In this document: positions 42,801 to 55,810 of the stretch, in pieces | How the letters are laid out: every line of letters starts with the position of its first letter | How positions within the stretch are numbered: the stretch's first letter is position 1 | Origin: Atherix ibis | Lineage: Eukaryota; Arthropoda; Insecta; Diptera; Athericidae | DNA: 64,000 nucleotides | Direction: 5' to 3' | Assembly (NCBI GenBank): GCA_958298945.1 | Contig: OY282608.1 | Coordinates: forward strand, 61,046,951-61,110,950 | Notes under the pieces: generated by a model | What the model was told of the DNA's origin: nothing | The model's input: the letters and a program-made list of their open reading frames with translations, nothing else | Database searches by the model: none | Program-made: the position numbers and the translations under genes

Positions 42801-43540
42801 AACCAACAAACCAACAAACCAACAAGCCAACAAACCAATTAACCAACAAACCAACAAACGAACAAACAAAAAAACCAACAAACCAACAAGCCAACAAGCC
42901 AACAAACCAATAAACCAACAAAGCAACAAACCAACAAACCAACAAGCCAACAAGCCAACAAACCAACAAACCAATAAACCAACAAGCCAACAAACCAACA
43001 AACCAACAAACCAACAAGCCAACAAACCAACAAACCAACAAACCAACAAACCAACAAGCCAACAAACCAATTAACCAACAAACCAACAAACGAACAAACA
43101 AAAAAACCAACAAACCAACAAGCCAACAAACCAACAAACCTACAAACCTACAAACCAACAAACCAACAAACCAACAAACCAACAAACCAACAAACCAACA
43201 AACTAACAAACCAACAAGCCAACAAACCAACAAACCAACAAACCATCAAACGAACAAAGCAAAAAGCCAACAAGCCAACAAACCAACAAACCAACAAGCC
43301 AACAAACCAACAAACCAACAAACCAACAAACTAACAAACCAACAAGCCAACAAACCAACAAACCAACAAACCATCAAATGAACAAAGCAACAAGCCAACA
43401 AGCCAACAAACCAACAAACCAACAAACCAACAAGCCAACAAACCAACAAGCCAACAAACCAACAAACCAAGTAACCAAAAAGCCAACAAACTAACAAACC
43501 AACAAGCCAACAAACCAACAAGCCAACAAGCCAACAAACC
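39120..43540. repeat. Tandem duplication of a 2208-bp higher-order unit (two copies)
   Basis: Copy 1 is about 39120-41335 and copy 2 about 41336-43540. CGAACAAACAAAAAAACC at 39555 and 41763, CCACCAAACTAAC (39795 and 42003), CAAGCAAACAAACC, CCTACAAA pairs, CAAATGAAC (40303 and 42511; 41167 and 43375) and CCATCAAACG (41035 and 43243) repeat at 2208 bp (276 octamers). One octamer is lost near the left edge, where the offset is 2216. Within each copy, CAAATGAAC blocks are themselves repeated. Confidence 0.9.
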
Positions 43541-44777
43541 AATAAACCAACAAAGCAACAAACCAACAAACCAACAAGCCAACAAGCCAACAAACCAACA
43601 AACCAACAAACCAACAAGCCAACAAACCAAAAAACCAACAAACCAACAAACCAACAAACCAACAAACCAACAAGCCAACAAGCCAACAAACCAACAAACC
43701 AACAAACCAACAAGCCAACAAACCAACAAGCCAACAAACCATCACACGAACAAAGCAACAAACCAACCAGCCAACAAGCCAACAAACCAACAAACCAAGT
43801 AACCAAAAAGCCAACAAACTAACAAATCAACAAGCCAACAAACCAACAAGCCAACAAACCAACAAACCAACAAAGCAACAAACCAAAAAACCAACAAACC
43901 AAAAAACCAACAAACCAACAAACCATCAAACGAACAAAGCAAAAAGCCAAAAAGCCAACAAGCCAACAAACCAACAAACCAACAAGCCAACAAACCAACA
44001 AGCCAACAAACCAACAAACCAACAAGCCAACAAGCCAACAAACCAACAAACAAACAAACCAACAAGCCAACAAACCAACAAACCAACAAGCCAACAAACC
44101 AACAAACCAACAAACCAACAAACCAACAAGCCAAAAAACCAACACACAAATAAACCAACAAACCAACAAACCAACAAACCAACAAACCAACAAACCAACA
44201 AACTAACAAACCAACAAGCCAACAAACCAACAAGCCAACAAACCAACAAGTCAACAAACCAACAAACCAACAAACCAACAAGCCAACAAACCAACAAGCC
44301 AACAAACCAACAAACCAACAAGCCAACAAGCCAACAAACCAACAAACTAACAAGCCAACAAGCCAACAAACCAACAAACCAACAAGCCAACAAAACAACA
44401 AACAAATAAACCAATAAACCAACAAGCCAACAAACCAACAAACCAACAAACCAACAAGCCAACAAACCAACAAACCAACAAACCAACAAACCAACAAGCC
44501 AACAAACCAATTAACCAACAAACCAACAAACGAACAAACAAAAAAACCAACAAACCAACAAGCCAACAAACCAACAAACCAACAAACCAACAAGCCAACA
44601 AACCAACAAGCCAACAAACCAACAAACCAAGTAACCAAAAAGCCAACAAACTAACAAACCAACAAGCAAACAAGCCAACAAACCAACAAGCCAACAAGCC
44701 AACAAACCAACAAACCAACAAACCAACAAACCAACAAACCAACAAACCAACAAGCCAACAAGCCAACAAACCACCAA
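43144..44777. repeat. Duplicated block, copy 2 (partner at 38160-39800)
   Basis: The block begins with the CCTACAAA pair, continues through CAAATGAAC (43375) and module A (43739), and runs to CCACCAAACTAAC. Overlap with the end of the 2208-bp tandem pair means several duplication events share breakpoints here. Confidence 0.82.
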
Positions 44778-45356
44778 ACTAACAAACCAACAAACGAACT
44801 AACCAACAAACCAACAAACCAACAAGCCAACAAACCAATAAACCAACAAGCAAACAAACCAACAAACCAACAAGCCAACAAACCAACAAACCAACAAGCC
44901 AACAAACCAACAAACCAACAAGCAAACAAGCCAACAAACCAACAAACAAACAAACCAACAAGCCAACAAACCAACAAACCAACAAGCCAACAAACCAACA
45001 AACCAACAAACCAACAAGCCAAAAAACCAACACACAAATAAACCAACAAACCAACAAACCAACAAACCAACAAACCAACAAACCAACAAACCAACAAACT
45101 AACAAACCAACAAGCCAACAAACCAACAAGCCAACAAACCAACAAGTCAACAAACCAACAAACCAACAAACCAACAAGCCAACAAACCAACAAGCCAACA
45201 AACCAACAAACCAACAAGCCAACAAGCCAACAAACCAACAAACTAACAAGCCAACAAGCCAACAAACCAACAAACCAACAAGCCAACAAAACAACAAACA
45301 AATAAACCAACAAACCAACAAGCCAACAAACCAACAAACCAACAAACCAACAAGCC

Positions 45357-45371
45357 AAAAAAAAAAAAAAA
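45357..45371. repeat. A15 tract, longest homopolymer in the window
   Basis: Fifteen A residues follow CAAGCC and lie downstream of CAAATAAACC. The distance from the CC before to the CC after is 17 bp, so this copy has gained one base relative to register. Homologous tracts are at 48678 (A14), 57933 (A10, then CAAACC) and 59820 (A13). Confidence 0.92.
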
Positions 45372-47171
45372 CCAACAAACCAACAAACCAACAAGCCAAC
45401 AAACCAATTAACCAACAAACCAACAAACGAACAAACAAAAAAACCAACAAACCAACAAGCCAACAAACCAACAAACCAACAAACCAACAAGCCAACAAAC
45501 CAACAAGCCAACAAACCAACAAACCAAGTAACCAAAAAGCCAACAAACTAACAAACCAACAAGCCAACAAGCCAACAAACCAACAAGCCAACAAGCCAAC
45601 AAACCAACAAACCAACAAACCAACAAACCAACAAACCAACAAGCCATCAAACCAACAAACCAAAAAACCAACAAACCAACAAGCCAACAAGCCAACAAAC
45701 CAACAAACTAACAAACCAACAAACGAACTAACCAACAAACCAACAAACCAACAAGCCAATAAACCAACAAGCCAACAAACCAACAAACCAACAAGCCAAC
45801 AAACCAACAAACCAACAAACCAACAAACCAACAAGCCAACAAACCAACAAGCCAACAAACCAACAAGCCAACAAACCAACAAACCAACAAACCAACAAAG
45901 CAACAACCCAACAAACCAACAAACCAACAAACCAACAAACCAACAAACCAACAAACCAAGTAACCAAAAAGCCAATAAACTAACAAACCAACAAGCCAAC
46001 AAGCCAACAAACAAACAAGCCAACAAACCAAAAAACCAACAAAGCAACAAGCCAACAAACCAACAAACCAACAAACCAACAAGCCAACAAACCAACAAAC
46101 GAACAAGCCAACAAGCCAACAAACCAACAAACCAAGTTACCAAAAAGCCAACAAACCATCACACGAACAAAGCAACAAACCAACAAACCAACAAACCAAC
46201 AAGCCAACAAACCAACAAGCCAACAAACCAACAAACCAACAAACCAACAAAACAACAAACCAACAAGCCAACAAACCAACAAGCCAACAAACCAACAAGC
46301 CAACAAACCAACAAACCAACAAAGCAACAAGCCAACAAACCAACAAGCCAACAAACCAACAAACTAAGTAACCAACAAGCCAACAAGCCAACAAACCAAC
46401 AAACCAACAAACCAACAAACCAACAAACCAACAAACCAACAAACCAACAAAGCAACAAGCCAACAAACCAACAAGCCAACAAACCAACAAACCAACAAAC
46501 TAAGTAACCAACAAACCAACAAGCCAACAAACCAACAAGCCAACAAACCAACAAACCAACAAACCAAGTAAACAAAAAGCCAACAAACTAACAAACCAAC
46601 AAGCCAACAAGCCAACAAACCAACAAACCAAAAAACCAAGAAACCAACAAGCCAACAAGCCAACAAACCAACAAACTAACAAACCAACAAACGAACTAAC
46701 CAACAAACCAACAAACCAACAAACCAACAAACCAATAAACCAACAAGCCAACAAACCAACAAACCAACAAACCAACAAACCAACAAACCAACAAACCAAC
46801 AAGCCAACAAACCAACAAGCCAACAAACCAACAAGCCAACAAACCAACAAACCAACAAAGTAACAAGCCAACAAACCAACAAGCCAACAAACCAACAAAC
46901 CAACAAACTAAGTAACCAACAAGCCAACAAGCCAACAAACCAACAAACCAACAAACCAACAAACCAACAAACCAAGTAACCAAAAAGCCAACAAACTAAC
47001 AAACCAACAAGCCAACAAGCCAACAAACCATCACACGAACAAAGCAACAAACCAACCAGCCAACAAGCCAACAAACCAACAAACCAAGTAACCAAAAAGC
47101 CAACAAACTAACAAATCAACAAGCCAACAAACCAACAAGCCAACAAACCAACAAACCAACAAAGCAACAAA

Positions 47172-47178
47172 CCAAAAA
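47172..47178. other. 1-bp register deletion (CCAAAAA) inside module A
   Basis: The deletion makes the module starting at 47028 183 bp long. It is the same change as at 17936 but in a different sub-type, so it probably arose independently. Confidence 0.8.
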
Positions 47179-47818
47179 CCAACAAACCAAAAAACCAACA
47201 AACCAACAAACCATCAAACGAACAAAGCAAAAAGCCAACAAGCCAACAAACCAACAAACCAACAAGCCAACAAACCAACAAGCCAACAAACCAACAAACC
47301 AACAAGCCAACAAGCCAACAAACCAACAAACAAACAAACCAACAAGCCAACAAACCAACAAACCAACAAGCCAACAAACCAACAAACCAACAAACCAACA
47401 AACCAACAAGCCAAAAAACCAACACACAAATAAACCAACAAACCAACAAACCAACAAACCAACAAACCAACAAACCAACAAACTAACAAACCAACAAGCC
47501 AACAAACCAACAAGCCAACAAACCAACAAGTCAACAAACCAACAAACCAACAAACCAACAAGCCAACAAACCAACAAGCCAACAAACCAACAAACCAACA
47601 AGCCAACAAGCCAACAAACCAACAAACTAACAAGCCAACAAGCCAACAAACCAACAAACCAACAAGCCAACAAAACAACAAACAAATAAACCAATAAACC
47701 AACAAGCCAACAAACCAACAAACCAACAAACCAACAAGCCAACAAACCAACAAACCAACAAACCAACAAACCAACAAGCCAACAAACCAATTAACCAACA
47801 AACCAACAAACGAACAAA

Positions 47819-47827
47819 CAACAAAAA
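47819..47827. other. 1-bp register insertion (CAACAAAAA)
   Basis: The usual CGAACAAACAAAAAAACC reads CGAACAAACAACAAAAACC here, adding one base and moving the phase from 3 to 4 modulo 8. Confidence 0.82.
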
Positions 47828-48677
47828 CCAACAAACCAACAAGCCAACAAACCAACAAACCAACAAACCAACAAGCCAACAAACCAACAAGCCAACAAAC
47901 CAACAAACCAAGTAACCAAAAAGCCAACAAACTAACAAACCAACAAGCCAACAAGCCAACAAACCAACAAGCCAACAAGCCAACAAACCAACAAACCAAC
48001 AAACCAACAAACCAACAAACCAACAAACCAACAAGCCATCAAACCAACAAACCAAAAAACCAACAAACCAACAAGCCAACAAGCCAACAAACCAACAAAC
48101 TAACAAACCAACAAACGAACTAACCAACAAACCAACAAACCAACAAGCCAACAAACCAATAAACCAACAAGCAAACAAACCAACAAACCAACAAGCCAAC
48201 AAACCAACAAACCAACAAGCCAACAAACCAACAAACCAACAAGCCAACAAGCCAACAAACCAACAAACAAACAAACCAACAAGCCAACAAACCAACAAAC
48301 CAACAAGCCAACAAACCAACAAACCAACAAACCAACAAGCCAAAAAACCAACACACAAATAAACCAACAAACCAACAAACCAACAAACCAACAAACCAAC
48401 AAACCAACAAACCAACAAACTAACAAACCAACAAGCCAACAAACCAACAAGCCAACAAACCAACAAGTCAACAAACCAACAAACCAACAAACCAACAAGC
48501 CAACAAACCAACAAGCCAACAAACCAACAAACCAACAAGCCAACAAGCCAACAAACCAACAAACTAACAAGCCAACAAGCCAACAAACCAACAAACCAAC
48601 AAGCCAACAAAACAACAAACAAATAAACCAACAAACCAACAAGCCAACAAACCAACAAACCAACAAACCAACAAGCC

Positions 48678-48691
48678 AAAAAAAAAAAAAA
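48678..48691. repeat. A14 tract
   Basis: This is the homologue of the A15 tract at 45357, one base shorter and in perfect octamer register (16 bp from CC to CC). Confidence 0.92.
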
Positions 48692-49506
48692 CCAACAAAC
48701 CAACAAACCAACAAACCAACAAGCCAACAAACCAATTAACCAACAAACCAACAAACGAACAAACAAAAAAACCAACAAACCAACAAGCCAACAAACCAAC
48801 AAACCAACAAACCAACAAGCCAACAAACCAACAAGCCAACAACCCAACAAACCAAGTAACCAAAAAGCCAACAAACTAACAAACCAACAAGCCAACAAGC
48901 CAACAAACCAACAAGCCAACAAGCCAACAAACCAACAAACCAACAAACCAACAAACCAACAAACCAACAAACCAACAAGCCATCAAACCAACAAACCAAA
49001 AAACCAACAAACCAACAAGCCAACAAGCCAACAAACCAACAAACTAACAAACCAACAAACGAACTAACCAACAAACCAACAAACCAACAAGCCAACAAAC
49101 CAATAAACCAACAAGCCAACAAACCAACAAACCAACAAGCCAACAAACCAACAAACCAACAAACCAACAAACCAACAAGCCAACAAACCAACAAGCCAAC
49201 AAACCAACAAGCCAACAAACCAACAAACCAACAAACCAACAAACCAACAAAGCAACAACCCAACAAACCAACAAACCAACAAACCAACAAACCAACAAAC
49301 CAACAAACCAAGTAACCAAAAAGCCAACAAACTAACAAACCAACAAGCCAACAAGCCAACAAACAAACAAGCCAACAAACCAAAAACCAACAAAGCAACA
49401 AGCCAACAAACCAACAAACCAACAAACCAACAAGCCAACAAACCAACAAACGAACAAGCCAACAAGCCAACAAACCAACAAACCAAGTTACCAAAAAGCC
49501 AACAAA

Positions 49507-49714
49507 CCATCACACGAACAAAGCAACAAACCAACCAGCCAACAAGCCAACAAACCAACAAACCAAGTAACCAAAAAGCCAACAAACTAACAAACCAAAA
49601 AGCCAAAAAACCAACAAGCCAACAAACCAACAAACCAACAAAGCAACAAACCAAAAAACCAACAAACCAAAAAACCAACAAACCAACAAACCATCAAACG
49701 AACAAAGCAACAAG
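49507..49714. repeat. Module A copy in block S
   Basis: The opening and closing markers are 184 bp apart. This copy carries CCAAAAAGCCAAAAAACC after CTAACAAA, a variant shared with 6592, 15352, 27700, 51699 and 60632. The 30100, 34419 and 62856 copies differ at this point (CCACAAAACC in the first two, CCCAAAAACC in 62856). Confidence 0.83.
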
Positions 49715-52700
49715 CCAACAAGCCAACAAACCAACAAACCAACAAGCCAACAAACCAACAAACCAACAAACCAACAAGCCAAAAAACCAACAAACTAACA
49801 AACCAACAAACGAACTAACCAACAAACCAACAAACCAACAAGCCAACAAACCAATAAACCAACAAGCCAACAAACCAACAAACCAACAAACTAACAAGCC
49901 AACAAGCCAACAAACCAACAAACCAACAAGCCAACAAACCAACAAACAAATAAACCAACAAACCAACAAGCCAACAAACCAACAAACCAACAAACCAACA
50001 AGCCAACAAACCAACAAACCAACAAACCAACAAACCAACAAGCCAACAAACCAATTAACCAACAAATCAACAAACGAACAAACCAAAAAACCAACCAACC
50101 AACAAGCCAACAAACCAACAAACCAACAAACCAACAAGCCAACAAACCAACAACCCAACAAACCAACAAACCAACAAACCAAGTAACCAAAAAGCCAACA
50201 AACTAACAAACCAACAAGCCAACAAGCCAACAAACCAACAAACCAAAAAACCAAGAAACCAACAAGCCAACAAGCCAACAAACCAACAAACTAACAAACC
50301 AACAAACGAACTAACCAACAAACCAACAAACCAACAAGCCAACAAACCAATAAACCAACAAGCCAACAAACCAACAAACCAACAAACCAACAAACCAACA
50401 AACCAACAAACCAACAAGCCAACAAACCAACAAGCCAACAAACCAACAAACCAACAAACCAACAAACCAACAAACCAACAAGCCAACAAACCAACAAGCC
50501 AACAAACCAACAAGCCAACAAACCAACAAACCAACAAAGCAACAAGCCAACAAACCGACAAGCCAACAAACCAACAAACCAACAAACTAAGTAACCAACA
50601 AGCCAACAAGCCAACAAACCAACAAACCAACAAACCAACAAACCAACAAACCAACAAACCAACAAAGCAACAAGCCAACAAACCAACAAGCCAACAAACC
50701 AACAAACCAACAAACTAAGTAACCAACAAGCCAACAAGCCAACAAACCAACAAGCGAACAAACCAACAAACCAACAAACCAAGTAAACAAAAAGCCAACA
50801 AACCAACAAACTAACAAACCAACAAACGAACTAACCAACAAACCAACAAACCAACAAGCCAACAAACCAATAAACCAACAAGCCAACAAACCAACAAACC
50901 AACAAACCAACAAACCAACAAACCAACAAACCAACAAGCCAACAAACCAACAAGCCAACAAACCAACAATCCAACAAACCAACAAGCCAACAAACCAACA
51001 AACCAACAAAGCAACAAGCCAACAAACCAACAAGCCAACAAACCAACAAACCAACAAACTAAGTAACCAACAAGCCAACAAGCCAACAAACCAACAAACC
51101 AACAAACCAACAAACCAACAAACCAACAAACCAACAAAGCAACAAGCCAACAAACCAACAAGCCAACAAACCAACAAACCAACAAACGAACTAACCAACA
51201 AGCCAACAAACCAATAAACCAACAAGCCAACAAACCAACAAACCAACAAACCAACAAACCAACAAACCAACAAACCAACAAACCAACAAGCCAACAAACC
51301 AATAAACCAACAAGCCAACAAACCAACAAACCAACAAGCCAACAAACCAACAAACCAACAAACCAACAAACCAACAAGCCAACAAACCAACAAGCCAACA
51401 AACCAACAAGCCAACAAACCAACAAACCAACAAACCAACAAAGCAACAACCCAACAAACCAACAAACCAACAAACCAACAAACCAACAAACCAACAAACC
51501 AAGTAACCAAAAAGCCAACAAACTAACAAACCAACAAGCCAACAAGCCAACAAACAAACAAGCCAACAAACCAAAAAACCAACAAAGCAACAAGCCAACA
51601 AACCAACAAACCAACAAACCAACAAGCCAACAAACCAACAAACGAACAAGCCAACAAGCCAACAAACCAACAAACCAAGTTACCAAAAAGCCAACAAACC
51701 ATCACACGAACAAAGCAACAAACCAACCAGCCAACAAGCCAACAAACCAACAAACCAAGTAACCAAAAAGCCAACAAACTAACAAACCAAAAAGCCAAAA
51801 AACCAACAAGCCAACAAACCAACAAACCAACAAAGCAACAAACCAAAAAACCAACAAACCAAAAAACCAACAAACCAACAAACCATCAAACGAACAAAGC
51901 AACAAGCCAACAAGCCAACAAACCAACAAACCAACAAGCCAACAAACCAACAAACCAACAAACCAACAAGCCAAAAAACCAACAAACTAACAAACCAACA
52001 AACGAACTAACCAACAAACCAACAAACCAACAAGCCAACAAACCAATAAACCAACAAGCCAACAAACCAACAAACCAACAAACTAACAAGCCAACAAGCC
52101 AACAAACCAACAAACCAACAAGCCAACAAACCAACAAACAAATAAACCAACAAACCAACAAGCCAACAAACCAACAAACCAACAAACCAACAAGCCAACA
52201 AACCAACAAACCAACAAACCAACAAACCAACAAGCCAACAAACCAATTAACCAACAAATCAACAAACGAACAAACCAAAAAACCAACCAACCAACAAGCC
52301 AACAAACCAACAAACCAACAAACCAACAAGCCAACAAACCAACAACCCAACAAACCAACAAACCAACAAACCAAGTAACCAAAAAGCCAACAAACAAACA
52401 AACCAACAAGCCAACAAGCCAACAAACCAACAAACCAAAAAACCAAGAAACCAACAAGCCAACAAGCCAACAAACCAACAAACTAACAAACCAACAAACG
52501 AACTAACCAACAAACCAACAAACCAACAAGCCAACAAACCAATAAACCAACAAGCCAACAAACCAACAAACCAACAAACCAACAAACCAACAAACCAACA
52601 AACCAACAAGCCAACAAGCCAACAAACCAACAAGCCAACAAACCAACAAACCATCAAACCAACAAACCAACAAACCAACAAGCCAACAAACCAACAAGCC

Positions 52701-53814
52701 AACAAACCAACAAGCCAACAAACCAACAAACCAACAAAGCAACAAGCCAACAAACCAACAAGCCAACAAACCAACAAACCAACAAACTAAGTAACCAACA
52801 AGCCAACAAGCCAACAAACCAACAAACCAACAAACCAACAAACCAACAAACCAACAAACCAACAAACCAACAAAGCAACAAGCCAACAAACCAACAAGCC
52901 AACAAACCAACAAACCAACAAACTAAGTAACCAACAAGCCAACAAGTCAACAAACCAACAAGCCAACAAACCAACAAACCAACAAACCAAGTAAACAAAA
53001 AGCCAACAAACTAACAAACCAACAAGCCAACAAGCCGACAAACCAACAAACCAAAAAACCAAGAAACCAACAAGCCAACAAGCCAACAAACCAACAAACT
53101 AACAAACCAACAAACGAACTAACCAACAAACCAACAAACCAACAAGCCAACAAACCAATAAACCAACAAGCCAACAAACCAACAAACCAACAAACCAACA
53201 AACCAACAAACCAACAAACCAACAAGCCAACAAACCAACAAGCCAACAAACCAACAAGCCAACAAACCAACAAACCAACAAAGTAACAAGCCAACAAACC
53301 AACAAGCCAACAAACCAACAAACCAACAAGCCAACAAGCCAACAAACCAACAAAACAACAAACCAACAAACCAACAAACCAACAAACCAACAAACCATCA
53401 AACCAACAAACCAAAAAACCAACAAACCAACAAGCCAACAAGCCAACAAACCAACAAACTAACAAACCAACAAACGAACTAACCAACAAACCAACAAACC
53501 AACAAGCCAACAAACCAATAAACCAACAAGCAAACAAACCAACAAACCAACAAGCCAACAAACCAACAAACCAACAAGCCAACAAACCAACAAACCAACA
53601 AGCCAACAAGCCAACAAACCAACAAACAAACAAACCAACAAGCCAACAAACCAACAAACCAACAAGCCAACAAACCAACAAACCAACAAACCAACAAGCC
53701 AAAAAACCAACACACAAATAAACTTACAAACCAACAAACCAACAAACCAACAAACCAACAAACCAACAAACCAACAAACCAACAAACTAACAAACCAACA
53801 AGCCAACAAACCAA

Positions 53815-55810
53815 CAAACTAACAAACCAACAAACGAAATAACCAACAAACCAACAAACCAACAAACCAACAAACCAACAAACCAACAAACCAACAAGCC
53901 AACAAGCCAATAAACCAACAAACCAACAAGCCAATAAACCAACAAACCAACAAACCAACAAACCAACAAACCAACAAACTAACAAACCAACAAGCCAACA
54001 AACCAACAAACCAACAAACCATCAAATGAACAAAGCAACAAGCCAACAAGCCAACAAACCAACAAACCAACAAGCCAACAAACCAACAAACCAACAAGCC
54101 AACAAGCCAACAAACCAACAAACCAACCAACCAACAAGCCAACAAACCAACAAACCAACAAACCAACAAACCAACAAGACAACAAACCAACAAGACAACA
54201 AACCAACAAACAAATAAACCAACAAACCAAAAAACCAATAAATCAACGAACCAACAAACCAATAAACCAACAAACCAACAAACCAACAAACCAACAAACC
54301 AACAAACCAATTAACCAACAAACTAACAAACGAACAAACGAACAAACGAACAAACCAACAAACCAACAAACCAAGATACCAACAAGCCAACAAGCCAACA
54401 AACCAACAAACCAACAAGCCAACAAGCCAACAAACCAACAATCCAACAAGCCAACAAACCAACAAACCAACAAGCCAACAAACCTACAAACCTACAAACC
54501 AACAAACCAACAAACCAACAAACCAACAAACCAACAAACCAACAAACCAACAAACTAACAAACCAACAAGCCAACAAACCAACAAACCAACAAACCATCA
54601 AACGAACAAAGCAAAAAGCCAACCAGCCAACAAACCAACAAACCAACAAGCCAACAAACCAACAAACCAATAAGCCAACAAGCCAACAAACCAACAAACC
54701 AACAAAACAACAAGCCAACAAACCAACAAACCAACAAACCAACAAACCAACAAGCCAACAAACCAAAAAAAAAACAAACCAACAAACCAAAAAACCAACA
54801 AACCAACAAACCAACAAGCCAACAAGCCAACAAACCAACAAACCAACAAGCCAACAAACCATCACACGAACAAAGCAACAAACCAACAAGCCAACAAGCC
54901 AACAAACCAACAAACCAAGTAACCAAAAAGCCAACAAACTAACAAACCAACAAGCCAACAAACCAATAAGCCAACAAGCCAACAAACCAACAAACCAACA
55001 AAGCAACAAACCAAAAAACCAACAAACCAACAAACTATCAAACGAACAAAGCAGCAAGCCAACAAGCCAACAAACCAACAAACCAACAAGCCAACAAACC
55101 AACAAGCCAACAAACCAACAAACCAACAAGCCAACAAGCCAACAAGCCAACAAACCAACAAACCAACAAGCCAACAAACCAACAAACAAACAAGCCAACA
55201 AACCAACAAACCAACAAACCAACAAACCAACAAGCCAAAAAACCAACAAGCAAATAAACCAACAAACCAACAAACCAACAAACCAACAAACCAACAAACC
55301 AACAAACCAACAAACTAACAAACCAACAAGCCAACAAACCAACAAACCAACAAACCAACAAACTAACAAACCAACAAGCCAACAAACCAACAAACCAACA
55401 AACCATCAAATGAACAAAGCAACAAGCCAACAAGCCAACAAACCAACAAACCAACAAGCCAACAAACCAACAAACCAACAAGCCAACAAGCCAACAAACC
55501 AACCAACCAACCAACCAACAAACCAACATACCAACAAGCCAACAAGCCAAAAAACCAACAAACCAACAAGCCAACAAGCCAACAAACCAACAAACCAACA
55601 AGCCAACAAACCAACAAACCAACAAGCCAACAAACCTACAAACCTACAAACCAACAAACCAACAAACCAACAAACCAACAAACCAACAAACCAACAAACT
55701 AACAAACCAACAAGCCAACAAACCAACAAACCAACAAACCATCAAACGAACAAAGCAAAAAGCCAACAAGCCAACAAACCAACAAACCAACAAGCCAACA
55801 AACCAACAAA
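53815..55810. repeat. Block R, copy 2
   Basis: This is the partner of 36.31-38.33 kb, with CGAAATAACC (53835), AATCAACGAACC (54241), triple CGAACAAA (near 54329), A10 (54765-54774), CTATCAAACG (55035) and CAAATGAAC (54023, 55407). A difference is CTATCAAAAG in copy 1 (37555) against CTATCAAACG here. Confidence 0.86.
54765..54774. repeat. A10 tract, block R copy 2
   Basis: This is the homologue of 37269-37278, identical in length and in the flanking CCAA and CAAACC. Confidence 0.9.

Larger units (their letters stand above)
47840..52843. repeat. Five-kilobase duplicated block S, copy 1 (partner at about 58985-64000)
   Basis: Landmarks recur at offsets of 11142, 11141, 11133, 11125 and finally 11157 bp. 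They include the A-tract site (48678), a 1-bp deletion CCAAAAACC (49380 and 60505), module A (49507 and 60632; 51699 and 62856), module B (49815 and 60940; 52007 and 63164) and several CTAAGTAACC markers. The partner runs off the end of the window, so the true length is longer. Inside this copy, module A plus B recurs at 2192 bp; in the partner the same interval is 2224 bp, an expansion of four octamers. Confidence 0.85.

Noticed and set aside
45357..45371. Poly(A) tail of a retrotransposed element
   Set aside because: The tract is flanked on both sides by normal octamers and lies close to octamer register, with no inserted sequence, target-site duplication or coding remnant.
44779..46143. 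Longest open frames on the - strand, 454 aa here, with others such as 47627-48970 (447 aa) and 58826-60103 (425 aa), rich in L, V, C, W, F and G
   Set aside because: The octamer has no stop in this strand's codon cycle, overlapping frames show the same peptide pattern, starts are mostly TTG next to a marker octamer, and no ribosome binding site, domain or codon bias is visible.
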